Assembly: GCA_018417955.1 (NCBI GenBank)
Contig: JACTVC010000002.1
Span: forward strand, 1,674,001 to 1,738,000
Length of the DNA stretch: 64,000 nt
Reading direction: 5' to 3'
DNA from: Laccaria trichodermophora
Lineage: Eukaryota > Basidiomycota > Agaricomycetes > Agaricales > Hydnangiaceae
Every line of letters starts with the position of its first letter. Positions within the stretch are counted from its first letter, which is position 1. A program made the position numbers and the translations under genes. The notes under the pieces were generated by a model that was given only the letters and a program-made list of their open reading frames with translations, was not told the DNA's origin and did not search any database. Shown here piece by piece: positions 43,914 through 55,067 of the stretch.

Positions 43914-44800
43914 GCGCAGTTTAAGACGATAATATCTACACAAATAACAAGCATTCGAAGCGAAAACACAGCCGGCCAGAAGGGTATAAGATGTATCATA
44001 CTGTAGCATGAATAATTTGGAAAATTCTATATCACAAGTGAAGTTAGAAGGGTTAGTAGTTACACTTTTACCCCATGAGGCTGATCGCAGAAGAAATCTT
44101 CGTCCCGTATATATTCTCGATCTTATGCCTGCGGGAAAGCAAACTGTCAGCACAAGCAAAAGTAGCGAGGCACACAGCACCTACTTGGCTTTCAGGTGAG
44201 ATCGGACAAACCTCTCTGCCTCGCTTTACGCCAAATGTTCTCATTCGATTTCTCTTAAAGTGTGCTGCACAAGAACTTGCAATTACGGGCAACCGAAAGT
44301 ATGTCTCCTTAGGGGTGTTGAGGTCGCTGGATCTCTGACAGAACTTCGAGCGGGAGGTGGACAAAGCCATTGGGTGACGCGGATGAGATAGCGCGTGGTG
44401 TGGGCGATTCAACGCGAAATCTCTGTCATGCTTAGTAAACCAGCTCTGTAGCACTTGGTGATGATGAATTGCTTAGTAATGGCTTTGTCGTCGCAGTACG
44501 CCCCGGGCAACACAAAACCTCATATTTCTCTCTGGACAGACGACAAAAATTCATTAATGAGGATAAAATTCCCGCCCTTCGTCAATGCACAGGCCCTTTG
44601 TCACTGCAGCAGAAACTTGCTGAAGGGCTGAAGGATGCGATTGATGCCCACTCAAGGCAGATTGAAGTGAGCTCACTTTCGAGCCTGACAGGAGGCTGTC
44701 ATTTTGATGTAGTCTCCATTCAGGACTTGGGTTTTCTTGTAGATGATCAGCAGGGTCAGTGGACCGGGGTCGCGAAGCGGCTTGCGGCAACGTTCCCCTT
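43914..44800. pseudogene. Decayed partial duplicate of the F-box / SEC20 gene pair
   Basis: Bases 43914-44215 closely match 46640-46945 (3' flank of the F-box gene). Bases 44216-44440 match 49215-49435 (F-box exon 1, minus strand) with the roughly 2.3 kb between them missing, and 44490-44760 match 49577-49885 (SEC20 exons 1 and 2, plus strand). The F-box part has indels and lacks a continuous frame. The SEC20 part has lost the true start, because the frame from its ATG is shifted relative to TQNLIS-like sequence. It does keep the CTLRQCTGPLSLQQKLAE-type region (44570-44640). After 44760 similarity ends. It is a segmental copy with an internal deletion. Confidence 0.8.
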
Positions 44801-45656
44801 GGAGGAGTCCTCGTGCGCTGATGGATGCCTACATTTTTTGAAGGGGGCTATTGGGTGCGTGCATTGTGTCTTTTGTTTGAAAGTTATGTTTGACGAAGGG
44901 AGTAGTGAATGCCCACTGCTCCTTAGAGTCTTCTACAAGGTCGTTCGCAGACAACCGGTTTTCTCTAAAGATGATCGTCTTCAAAAAGCACCATCTCCTT
45001 CTCAAAAACAGGCTTTGCCGAAAAACATACATTCCTTCTCCAAATGACGCCCACGTTTATCCCTCCCATGTCAGTATGAACCACCACCGTGACCAACCAG
45101 AATTCATCCACGTTCATTCATGGAGAACGGCTTTTGGACTCTTCGTCGCAAAATACCCCCGATACGACAATCCTCGCCTGGGCTGTCGTTCATTCCTCTG
45201 ACATTGAGCTGAAGGCTTTACTGGCCACCATATCGTTGGATTTGACAGGACTGCAGAAGATCCCTGTGCCCACTGGTACATGCGTTTTCATTTGATTATT
45301 CTGACTTATCGCTCTCTAGGTTTATCACCATTGCGATATCTTAAACAATCACTGTTACCTAGATCTCCGATTACCTACCGTCTTTTGACTCTTTCCAGCC
45401 TTTTTTTCCTTGCACCCCGATAGGAAGTCTTTGGCCTTCGCTTCTATTTCATCTTCATGCTACCAAGCGAATGCTGCTACCCTTGTTGTCTCATATTTGA
45501 CTGTCTGATTCTGTGCACTAACCCTGTGGAGTTGGATGGTGGGTTGGGCTTGGAGAGGACCTGGCGGGGAGTCGTTCCCGACTGAGGGTGATTGTTCACA
45601 TTTGCCCACTGTTCAGCTCCTCCGAATAAAGAAGAGGCGTTCATATGTTCTACGTC
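44801..45656. other. No supported gene
   Basis: Sequence after the duplicated block. A 67-codon plus-strand frame at 45089-45295 ends in CVFI but has a non-ATG start and none of the other features of a pheromone precursor. Nothing else is recognisable. Confidence 0.3.
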
Positions 45657-46022
45657 TGCTTTTGTGCATAACTTCTGCGTCTCCAACACACTCTCCTCCT
45701 GTTCATTATGTCATGTCGCTGTTGCTTGTACTGCTGTTGCTCCAACGCAGCTTACTGCTGCTGTGTATATGTAGCTTGCTGTTCAAACCTCTCGCTTCAC
45801 GGCTACGTTGACCCCTCGGTATACTGGCAATGAATGTCCTTCGTCGGTTCGCGGCAGCTTTCTGCGTCTCCAACACAATCTCCTCCTGTTCGTTATGTGG
45901 CATGTTGCTGTTGTTCCAACGCAGCTTACTGCTGCTGCGTATATGTAGCTTGCTGCTCGACCCTCTCGCCTCACGGCTACGTTGGCCCCTCGGTATACTG
46001 GCAATAATTGTCCTTCGTTGAT
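45657..46022. repeat. Tandem repeat, about 187-base unit, two copies
   Basis: TTCTGCGTCTCCAACACA, CCAACGCAGCTTACTGCTGC, TATATGTAGCTTGCTG and CCCTCGGTATACTGGCAAT occur in the same order at 45671-45845 and 45858-46015 with several substitutions and a small indel. The unit lies about 100 bases upstream of the Crinkler-like gene. Confidence 0.7.
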
Positions 46023-46125
46023 TCCCGCAGCTTGGACAATATTGTCCCAGACCGTGATAGGAGCAATCGGTGTTCGGATTTATTGATTTATAATTGAGTG
46101 TCTCTGCGCCGACGTTGTCTCAAGT

Positions 46126-46642
46126 ATGCACACTCACACATTCCGCTGCCTTATTGAAGGCGACAACAAGGTTTTCAAGGTTGAAATCGCCACCGACGAG
46201 GAGATATCTGACTTGAAAGACAAAGTTCACGAGAAGGGCATTGGACAGCGCCCAATTCTTGCCAAAGACCTAACCCTTTTAAAGGTGATTACCACCCCGA
46301 GTCTTGTAAACACTCACCTTTCTATGTTCACGTAGGTTGAAATTGACCTTTTGCCACATACTACCGCAGAGTCCTTAAGTCAAGTCGCAATCAACCCAGT
46401 CGGCACTGAAATCTTAGACTGGATGGAGATTTCGGAAGTCTGGCAGGAACCGCCCGCCCCCCGTGCACTCCACATAATTGCCAAACTCCCACCCGCTACT
46501 GGTGAGCTTGCCCTTTTGTCTTCAATGTTGTTACGGTTTCGAACCCTACATGCTGCGCACCCATGTCCATGCATTCTATGGCTCTATTCCGATTGTTGAT
46601 TGTTGATTTACAGGATCCTTGTTTTTATGCAGTCATGTATAG
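46126..46642 (+). CDS. Crinkler (CRN)-type N-terminal ubiquitin-like domain protein, short
   Basis: Three exons (46126..46284, 46336..46501, 46614..46642), 117 residues. The N-terminus MHTHTFRCLIEGDNKVFKVE, then EEISDLKDKVHEKGI, AKDLTLLKVEIDL and LSQVAINPVGTEILDWMEIS, follow the CRN N-terminal ubiquitin-like domain found in many agaric and oomycete proteins (LxCLIEGD start, I-x-DLK helix, DLxLxKV strand). Full CRN proteins continue into a kinase-like or nuclease C-terminus; here the frame ends after a few residues (GSLFLCSHV), exactly where the sequence shared with the F-box duplication begins (46640). The gene therefore looks truncated by that rearrangement, or is a stand-alone N-domain. There is no signal peptide. 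Confidence 0.6.
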
Positions 46643-46917
46643 GCGCAGTTCAAGACGATAATATTTACAGATAACAAGCATTCGAAGCGAAAACAGAGTC
46701 ACTTTGAATCGCCAGAAGGGTATAAGATGGATCATACTGTAGCATGAATGATTTGGCAAATTCTGTATCACAATTTGTGAAGTTAGAAAAGTTAGTTATT
46801 ACAATTTTACCCCGTGAGGCTGATCGCAGAAGAAATCTTCATCCCTTATATTCTCGATCTTATGTCTGCGGAAAAGCGGACTGTCAACAAAAACAAAAGT
46901 AGCGAAGGACACAACAC

Positions 46918-49478
46918 CTACTTGGCTTTCAGGTGAGATCGGACACCATTAAAACTGAATAGCTTGGGTGGCTTCTCCTTCCTCTCGTTCCTTTCCTCCT
47001 CTCCAGCAGCGCCAGAGGGTGGCGGTTGTTCCCCCGCAGCTGTATCATCGTTTCCGGTTGTTGACGTTAAGTGGCCAAAGCCGTACCCCCCTCCCGCCGA
47101 CCCAATCAACGTCCCTGCCCATTTCGAAGTTGGCAAGCAATGTCGGCACCCAAAAATGATCTTCTCCTGTACTGCTTTGACTGTCCTATCAGGACCCAAT
47201 AACTTTCTTACAAGCCCCCTTTCGACATCGTGCGCGCCCATAACCAATGGATCGTATCCGGTGATGGCAATCTGCATCTTCATCTCTTCGTGTCGATGAC
47301 TGTGGCCCGCCTGTGATCAGCAGGGTCAACATCCTCTTCGGAATAAAAGAAAACTTGGATACGCACAACGCCGGCGGTACAAACGTACAAAGGAGGGTCA
47401 CAAGAGACACAGAGAACGTAATTTTTACGGGACAGAACATCCTTGGCGCTTGACTTCTGGTTATCATGACCAAATATCGCAATCAACTGCTCTAGGGCCG
47501 CAGAAGCCTTTCCAAAATATCATGGTCTGTTGCAAGGCGGTGAACAAAGAAACTCACTTTATCATCCTTCTTGAAGTTTGAAGCATTCCATTTGGCCTGT
47601 CCGTTCTTCTTGGCTTTCGGGTTTCCTACCACACACTGATGTGCACATGCACCCGCGAAATCCAAACATTCGTCATCGCGATATTTGGCAGGGAAGTACT
47701 TGCATTTTTTGCACAAATACCTCGCAGATAGCCGCTCTGCTGGATGTACTATGCTTTTGTTTGCGGACTTCCATTCTGCCGGATAGCCGAACATGACTCC
47801 AAAATCTTGCCTAGCTTTGTCTGTCCACTGAGCCACCTGATTCTCGAGAATGCAAGTCACGAGAGGATCCTTTTTCAGAGTCTTGGAAACGCTAGCACCG
47901 TCTGGTAGCGATCCAGGGGATTGCAAGAGGTCGAGAACTGGGAGCTTCAGGAACGCAGACACAGCGGGTACCGTTTTTCGCGATTCACCCTGTGCAGGTA
48001 TGGCTGAGCGGAGGCGGGAATGATGTTGGAGTGCTTGTTCTCTACTCTTTCTATGGGCGGCTTCTGCTACTCGACGTTTCCGTCGCTCCTGCAGCGCAAG
48101 GAGTTGAACCTCAATTTTTGGTTTCATCAATTCGAACTCTGGCGCAAGGTTGTCAGTGGCTAAGTGGTGGTCAGCTTGTTTCCCAAGAGCTCACCGACGC
48201 CTCCAACTTTCTCATAGATTCGGGTTTTGTGCTTGTGGTAAGGTCCATAAACGGTACAATTCATCATGTCCCAGAAGTCCCATCCATTTAGAGTTGCAAG
48301 ACCTTTTCCGCTGAAGGGCAAAAAATGTGAGTGCAAGTCTAGAGATAGGGAACTGACTCACGCAGCTTCGTTTTCTTTCTTGAGTAGACGGAAAGCATCT
48401 TGAACGCTACTTAACCAATCGTATATGTTGACACAGATCTGTAATAAAATAAAAAAAGTGCTGTTAGCAGCAGCTATAATTGATTAATTAGTATCATACC
48501 GGCATCCATTTCTTCTTGCGATCCCTCTTAGCTTGAGTGCTCTGGTCGTAATATAAATGATAGAGAAAGAAAGAAATTTCACAGTACCGACCTCGGCATA
48601 CGAGGTACGGTCAGTCATGTTTTCATATTCGTTTAACGCAGTCGTCCAAGCCGTTCGGCGACAAATCGGAGTGACCGAAGGCCCTTATATATAACATCAG
48701 TCCCAGCGGCAAGAGTTTGGGACAAATGCGACCATACAATGTGAATTCAGCCCTGAGAAAACAGCCCTGGGACAGAAACCTATGTTGTGATATTGAAGCA
48801 GGGAGACTTTTTGCGTAATCTGATCTCACCATTACGTTTGGTCGACTCCACCTGGGGGATAGAAGATAACACAACTAAACGGGTTGTTTCTTCCAACCCA
48901 GCGATCTCGGTCGGTTTGATTGCCAACCTGTCCCAGATAACGTCAGAAAGGACGCGTCGAATATATGCACCAGGACGCACGTTGTCAAAAACACCGTCTT
49001 GCAATGGTCCTGAGCATGCGCGTTAATGTCGCAGCGTATAGGAGGTAAGAAATCTCACGTTCGGACACAATCTGAGTCGCAAAGCGAACGATACATAAGG
49101 TTGTCCCGTCACATTTCCGCATACCTCACAAGGACCACCGTCGAAGAGGAACGAAGCATACGCTGCCTCTGAGAGCAGTCCTTGTTGATCTGGTATAGGT
49201 AGAGGTAGAGCTCTCTCCCTCGCTTTACGCCAGATGTTCTCATTCGATTTCTCTAAAAGTGTGTCGCACAAGAACTTGCAAGTGCGGGTAACCGAAAGGA
49301 TGTCCTTGGTGGTATTGAGGTGGCTGAGGATTTCTGACAGAACTTCGAGCGGGAGGTGGACAAAGCCATTGGGTGACGCGACTGAGATGGCGTGTGGTGT
49401 GGGCGATTCAACGCGAATTCTCTTTCTAGATGGTGGAACACATTGGCCAGCGTCGATATTATCCGTCGCTTCTGCCAT
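46918..49478 (-). CDS. F-box protein, agaric type
   Basis: Multi-exon minus-strand gene starting MAEATDNIDAGQ at 49478. Exon 1 (49059..49478) holds the F-box (FVHLPLEVLSEILSHLNTTK then DILSVTRTCKFLCDTLLEKS) and a Cys pair (CEVCG). Supported later exons are 48981..49009 and 48852..48927. Others, with approximate limits, encode WTTALNEYENMTDRTSYAE, KRDRKKKWMP, NIYDWLSSVQDAFRLLKKEN, NGWDFWDMMNCTVYGPYHKH, and the basic coiled stretch LLALQERRKRRVAEAAHRKS (from about 48120). The last part (46918-47320) encodes GYDPLVMGAHDVERGLVRKL and IIFGCRHC. One short exon around 48700-48780 is unresolved. F-box proteins bridge substrates to SCF ubiquitin ligases via Skp1. The gene is divergent from SEC20, with 126 bases between start codons. 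A decayed partial copy lies at 43914-44440. Confidence 0.75.
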
Positions 49479-49604
49479 GCTTGGTACGAGTTGAGTAAAA
49501 CAATTGTCAGTGGCACAGAAGAGGCACCTCTGAGTCTATATGCACATGTTTAAAATAGGTGATGATGACTTGCTTAGTAATGGCTCCCCCTGTCGACAGC
49601 AACA
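49479..49604. promoter_or_regulatory. Shared promoter region of F-box gene and SEC20
   Basis: Only 126 bases separate the two divergent start codons. Parts of the flanking sequence are conserved in the decayed copy at 44440-44500. No TATA box is seen. Confidence 0.45.
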
Positions 49605-50759
49605 ATGCCTCCCCTTCCCAGCACGCTTGCCCAGGATACACAAAACCTCATATCCTCTCTCGACAGACGGCAAAAACACATTAATGAGGTCCAAATTACC
49701 GCTCTTCGTCAATGCACAGGCCCTTTGTCACTGCAGCAGAAACTTGCTGAAGAGCTGAAGGATGCAATTGATGCCCACTCAAGGCAGATTGAAGTGAGCT
49801 CACTTTCCAGCCTGACAGGAGGCTGTCATTTTGATGTGGTCTCCATTCACTAGGATTTGGGTTTTCTTGTAGACGATCAGCAGGGTGAAAAGGCTAGAAG
49901 GGAACTAGGGGCTATCGTTGACACATTTCGCGAAGCTCTCGATCGGTATGGTTTTTCTTCGACTGAATGAAACCGCCCTCACTATTCATAGAATGCGCAA
50001 AGACACACGATCAGCGCTTCTTCTTTCAAAGAAAGCTATCGAGTCGCAGACAACATCCCATCGAGACGAACTGTTAAGTTTGGCTGGCGTACTAAAGGAA
50101 AAGGAGGGAAACCAAAGCAATTATGGGGCCAGCAACGAGAAATTTGGGTGAGCATTTTCTTTCTTCTATGGGTTTTAGCATCTGAAGAGTATTTGCCGTA
50201 ATGCAGCGAAGACGCTCTCATGAAAGCCAACGCGGATGTGACAGACGCGCTCCGCCGTACTATTGCGGCAATGCAGAATGAACTGGAACGCTCCGTCCTT
50301 TCCAATCAAATGCTCGAATCATCCTCAGCTTCCCTCCACGCGACCTCCTCTCAACACGATAAACTCTCCAGCTTCATGATCACCTCTAAGCACCTCGTCA
50401 CCGCCCTTGAAAAATCCGACTGGCTTGACCGCGTTATAATCCTATCGGCATTTTTGTTCTTTCTCCTCGTCGTCATGTTCATTCTGAAACAGCGCTTCGT
50501 GGATCGAGGCTTGAGGATGGCTCTTTGGTGGACAAGGTTTATACCGGACTTTAGTGGTGATGAGGCACTGCTGAAGTCGGAGGATGGATTGGCGACGCAA
50601 GTTGTTGCTACTGTCACGTCAAGTTTATCGCTGGCGGCATCCGCTGCATCGTCGACGCTCTCTCCATATATCTGCAACGTCGACTTTATTGCCTCCCGAA
50701 ACGCTAAATGTTGTCTCTTCGCTGATATCTACGGAAACGGGCCTAGCTGCCCAGCATGA
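49605..50759 (+). CDS. SEC20: SEC20-family SNARE
   Basis: Four exons: 49605..49793, 49854..49945, 49992..50147, 50207..50759, 329 residues. The N-terminus (MPPLPSTLAQDTQNLISSLD) forms helices. The C-terminal part has the SEC20 domain: TIAAMQNELERSVLSNQMLE, ATSSQHDKLSSFMITSKHLV, then WLDRVIILSAFLFFLLVVMF, the single tail-anchor membrane span, and FVDRGLRMALWW after it. Sec20 is a Q-SNARE for retrograde Golgi-to-ER traffic, functionally linked to the COPI coat encoded at 6189-10492. The frame continues about 70 residues past the membrane span; a further intron near 50660 could give a different C-terminus (STETGLAAQHETDH). A frameshifted partial copy is at 44490-44760. Confidence 0.88.
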
Positions 50760-51110
50760 AACGGATCACACATTACAGCGGAGCATGATCGTGTTTCTTC
50801 CGTGCAAACAATGTCTTCGGACATTGTGCACGCTGACGGGACTGCTTATGCACATACCCTGCTCACGTCGAGCTATGATGGATGTATCTGATACCTTTAT
50901 TCTCTCTGTAAATTAACATCTTGAAAATATATCTGTTCTAACGAAAAGTCTCTGAGAAATCTTTCTACATTCCACCAAAAATTGTGCGCATTGTGGCAGT
51001 TGGACTCGAATGAATAGAAAATGCTGATCTACTGGTATACGATATCAACTTTGGCTTTCACAAGTGAGTCCCAGCCGGGGCATCCGGCGATTGTTGCTGA
51101 GCACTGTTGA
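50760..51110. other. Intergenic, no feature recognised
   Basis: About 350 bases between SEC20 and the hypothetical minus-strand gene; probably 3' untranslated sequence of both convergent genes. An alternative SEC20 exon may extend to about 50916. Confidence 0.3.
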
Positions 51111-51575
51111 TCATAACCTCGCCTTTTCCTCCAAATCCTCCTCCTCTCCCTTCTTGACCATCCACTTCATGAGCTCGACCCACTCATATTTACCGCCATG
51201 GCTGACACCTCTGATGCACTGTTCGTCCTCCCCAGTTTTCACAAGAGCATTCCACACCTTTCTCAACAAATTCTTCTTCAAATATATCTCCACCTCCCAG
51301 CTCTCAACCCGCGTTTCATCACCAGCAAACGCGCACATCTGATCCCGATACTCAAATTGCTCTAACGGTTCAAATCTGTGCCACAATTTGGAGATTTTTA
51401 TCTCCTCATCCCCTGGCGCGGAATTGCTGTCCCAGAGATGTGCGCGTAGCTCTTGGTACCGATTCATGACGTCAACCGCCTCACCTATTTGATCGAGTTT
51501 CTCTGGTTGGCAAAGGCAGCCAATACGGCTTTGGCTTGTGCTTCGACCAGTGCGTTTGACACCAGCACCTGTCAT
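51111..51575 (-). CDS. Hypothetical protein, 154 residues
   Basis: A single open frame starts MTGAGVKRTGRSTSQSRIGC and ends EEEDLEEKARL. The composition is mixed and protein-like (RYQELRAHLWDSNSAPGDEE, FEPLEQFEYRDQMCAFAGDE, YLKKNLLRKVWNALVKTGED), helical and charged, without signal peptide or membrane span. It may be complete or the only recognisable exon of a longer gene. I do not recognise the family. It starts 141 bases from the divergent gene at 51717. Confidence 0.5.
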   Translation of the reverse strand: MTGAGVKRTGRSTSQSRIGCLCQPEKLDQIGEAVDVMNRYQELRAHLWDSNSAPGDEEIKISKLWHRFEPLEQFEYRDQMCAFAGDETRVESWEVEIYLKKNLLRKVWNALVKTGEDEQCIRGVSHGGKYEWVELMKWMVKKGEEEDLEEKARL

Positions 51576-51716
51576 TTGTCAGTCTACCCTGTTAACGTTA
51601 CTGTCTTGCTCGTTGCTGATCCGTAACCATTCCTTCTTTCTTCCCTCCATCACCTTGGCTGGACCTTCACTTTTCCTCAGCTTGAACTCATACACTCCAA
51701 CTCTCGTCTTTGCCCC

Positions 51717-52771
51717 ATGTTTTTCCCCCGGACTCCCCTCACGCTCTTTGTTTGCCTTACCCTTATCCTCTCGTTGTCAGAGGCCAAGCTTCAACAACGT
51801 GATCACGTTAATCTCAATCGTGTTGTTAAGAAACGTGCTCCTTTACCACAGGTCAACGGTAATGGATCACCTTTTGGCCCTGTAGCTGGCGCAGCCGCAA
51901 TTCCTAGCTCTTCAACAACGTCAACCTCCGTCACATCCGTATCTGTTAGCTCTACTCTATCAGGCTCTCGTACAGAGAGCGCCAGCTCAACTTCCTCCAC
52001 CCTTTCGGTATGTCAGTTTCGTATTTATTCGGGAGAACCAACATCTCAATAGCCTTTCAGGCTTCCAGTGTCAGCACAAACTCTACGTCGTCGACGAGCC
52101 AATCCACTTCTTCAACGACGACCTCCTCAACATCCACCATCGCCACGACGACGTCACAGGTTCTTAACCTTAGCCCAGTCCCCGTTGCTGAGGTTCCTGC
52201 TAGCACGGCCAAATCAACTGTGACTCGTACCCAGTCGGTCGGAGCAGAGAGCACTGGAGTTCCTGCCCTTCAATCTGGCGCGGCTAAAACCAAAAGCACA
52301 ACCCTTACCGTTCTCATCATCGTCGCGTCAAGCATTGGTGGTGTCGCCATCCTGTGGACCATTTTCCGGAAATGGAAGCTTGGCCGTTCGGCTAAGTTTG
52401 ATGAGCGTCTTCAACCTATTGACTGGCAACCGACGAATCCTGACGAAGGCATTATACCCTCTCATCGCCGCGCCCCCTCATCTGCCTCTTCTTTCCATTC
52501 TGGCTCAGGTCACGGATCTTCCGCCAACAGAAACGTTGGGTTCGCTATTCCTGATCATGACTTCACTGCTGTCCCATCGCACTCCGCTCCCATTGGTGGT
52601 TACGCCGATCTAGCTCGCGGGTCAGCCACCCAACCACCTATGCAAGAGCATTTGGCTCGCGGTCCTAGCCTCGCTCCCAATTATGATATGGGTGTTCCTC
52701 TTCATCATCAGGTGGGACACGTTACCAACGACCCTTACGACTACAACGGCGCAGTTAACCCGAGATACTGA
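51717..52771 (+). CDS. Mucin-like single-pass membrane protein (type I)
   Basis: Two exons (51717..52007, 52061..52771), 333 residues. A signal peptide (PLTLFVCLTLILSLSEA) is followed by about 160 residues dominated by Ser and Thr (likely O-glycosylated), one membrane span (LTVLIIVASSIGGVAILWTI) and a cytoplasmic tail of about 130 residues rich in Ser, Pro, His and Gly that ends DPYDYNGAVNPRY. The plan is that of fungal cell-wall sensor-like proteins (Mid2/Wsc-like, without a WSC domain), with KWKLGRSAKFDERLQPIDW after the membrane as in many agaric homologues. A role in surface sensing is an inference from layout only. Confidence 0.8.
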
Positions 52772-53154
52772 GGAGTCGAATTTCATCTCCACAGTGATAA
52801 GGTATCATTGAATAATGTATGGCTTGTGCCCGCAGTCATTACCAGTTTTTTATCTCTATTTTTTCCATGGTGCCGCTGGAATTCTGCGTTACGGCAACCT
52901 CTTATCCCGTCGTTTTTCTGACAATATATTCTTGACAATTTCGACTCTGGACGAAATGCCTTTAATTGCGTTTGGTATACTCGGACAATATATACTCTTC
53001 CCCACGTATTTGTGTTTCCTTGCGGCTTGCTACGACCACCCGCTCAGCGCCCAAGATGTACAATCGACCCTGCTCTCCAATTTGAACAGCAAGTTCAATG
53101 TTCAGTATGTGTCCGTCAAATCCTCATTATCGCAGTGTCCGAGCACTGTAATTC
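52772..53154. other. Intergenic between convergent genes
   Basis: About 380 bases between the mucin-like gene and the 3' end of Ima1. A 138-codon frame over 52815-53231 lacks features of a gene. The last exon of Ima1 may extend into 53100-53154. Confidence 0.35.
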
Positions 53155-54943
53155 CTAGTGATACATTATGTATGCCACACCCACGGATGGCACTACCAGC
53201 AGACTTAAGCAAACCAGGTACCACATACTAGAACCGACATAAAACTGTATGTTTCTCTGTTGCTCGCTCCCGTCTACCCTCATTGCGTCATCCTCCAATT
53301 TCGTTCGCTCAAACAGACCTTCAAGCCCAGTGGGCTTTTCTGGTGCAAAAAACTGTTGTGGCCGCAGCCAAGACGCAGCCTCGTCTGTATCTCTTCCCGC
53401 TCTGCTGTTATATGGTGTGCCGTTCATGTTCGTCGGTGTCCAGTCCATTATATCTTCGTTGTCCTCATGCGGGACGGAAGTGGGCATGTTTGAAGGTGAA
53501 AGTAGAGATGGAAGTCCAAACACTGGATTCGACGAAGTGATAACCGGTTTACTAGAAAGGGAGAGAGATGCCAGAAGGTCTGGTTCTTTATTGGAGAGGA
53601 AGGATGGGGTACCCGCTCGCGTGCCAGGATTGGGTGTAGCTGACCGAGAACTAGGTACTTGATGTGTGTTCGTGTTCAGTAGACGTATTGCAGGTGGTTG
53701 CTGCACGCGCAGCACCAGGCATGAAGATACGAATGTCTAGTGAAGAAATCAATACTCTTCCACAGGTCATTTCGGGAGAACAAACAATGATTTCAATGAG
53801 AAGCATTGTCGTGAAGTAAGTCCGGTTGCGGAGGGAGGCTGGGTCAACGAAATGCAGGTAATCCAACTGGGGATTGAACCAGCACAAAGAGAGGGCGACG
53901 GATGTGATGAACCTTGACAGCCAACCTATTAGCTGATATGTCTGACAGTAATCGGGATGATTGACATGGGCGGCGAGGAGAAAAGAGCAACATACAATAT
54001 ATTTGCTCTTGCCGTGTATTCGAATATCGCGGCCCTGTAGTTGAGCCTTGCGAAACGACAGGTAAGTAGGATCCCATGCTGTCCATAGGAGGGAAATCAG
54101 GATGAAAAGCGGAAGGACAGCTTGTAAAGACCACAGTCGGCCAGAAATTGGATGTCCCAGAGCGGCTGAGAGAAGTTTACTTGGAGTCAACACAAGAGAT
54201 TTAGAAATAACACACCTCTGGAATTTACAACGATAGAAAGAACGATAGTAGATATCCACAGAAAGCCCCGCAACCTCCAGAAGAGGATCTCGACAGTGAT
54301 CTTCTCTCGGCCCTTGACCGCACCAGAAACCCTGCGTTGGCGTTCCTTCCCTTTGCTGTCCTTCAGCCATGCGCCAAGAGCTTTCGTCCGAGCCATCTGA
54401 TCCTTTTTCTGAATATCCTCTTCTACGAGAGGAAGGCAACTTTCGCACACGGGGGGGTACCTGAGGTGCAGCGACTCCCGATATGCAGGAAACATTTCAA
54501 GTCGTCGCTCATATTCTGGACTCTGCAATGAAAATGAATTTTCCGCGAGAGCATCATGTAAGACACGTACTTCAGGTGGCGGTAGGTAATTCGACAATAG
54601 ATTGACGAGGAGCATCTGGTTTGTCTGGCAATTGTGGCAGAATGGTCCTGGGCCATACGAAGTCGGCAACCGATCCTTACTGGGAGAAGCTATTGACGCG
54701 TTGTAATGTTTCTAGTGTTTAAACATTTTTTAAGCAGCACCTACCACGCTTTGCGAACGATCTCGAGTTGAGATGTTCGTCGTGCATTGCGGGTTCGTCG
54801 GACAAAATTTCGCCCTTATCATCGTAGCGGTTCCAGCATGCACAGGTTGGGCATCGAAAATTCCGAGGATTCTTGGGCAATGGCAAGGGCGAGTGGCAGA
54901 AAAAGCATTGAATGTTGCTATGCCGCCTAAAGAGATCGGGCAT
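53155..54943 (-). CDS. IMA1: Ima1-family inner nuclear membrane protein
   Basis: Exons: complement(53155..53736, 53786..53941, 53996..54165, 54216..54689, 54748..54943). The N-terminus (MPDLFRRHSNIQCFFCHSPL, then FRCPTCACWNRYDDKGE) has two CxxC pairs of the Ima1 N-terminal zinc domain, followed by CHNCQTNQMLLVNLLSNYLP and CESCLPLV with further Cys pairs. Three to five hydrophobic segments follow (FLWISTIVLSIVV, LQAVLPLFILISLLW, LIGWLSRFITSVALSLCWF). The C-terminal region is Ser/Pro-rich and ends near GLEGLFERTKLEDDAM. Ima1/Samp1/NET5 proteins sit in the inner nuclear membrane and link heterochromatin or nuclear envelope to the cytoskeleton. The last 25 residues given here may be replaced by a small extra exon, because a GTATGT donor lies near 53230. 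The start is 124 bases from the divergent gene at 55068. Confidence 0.85.
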
Positions 54944-55067
54944 GCTTGGTGAGTACTCAGTACGGTTGAGATTCGAGGTTGTTTGTCAACACGAGATCAA
55001 CCAAACTAACAGCAGCGGCATACCTTGCCACCGTCGGTGACGGTCGCGACGTCCACGCGTTCAGGGC

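Noticed and set aside
45089..45295. Plus-strand frame ending in CVFI, a possible second CaaX pheromone
   Set aside because: It lacks an ATG start and the Met-Asp-x-Phe beginning, and is basic/neutral rather than the usual precursor type. A chance CaaX-like ending is likely.
52815..53231. 138-codon plus-strand frame between the mucin-like gene and Ima1
   Set aside because: It overlaps the 3' part of Ima1 on the other strand and has a composition typical of untranslated sequence; no domain seen.
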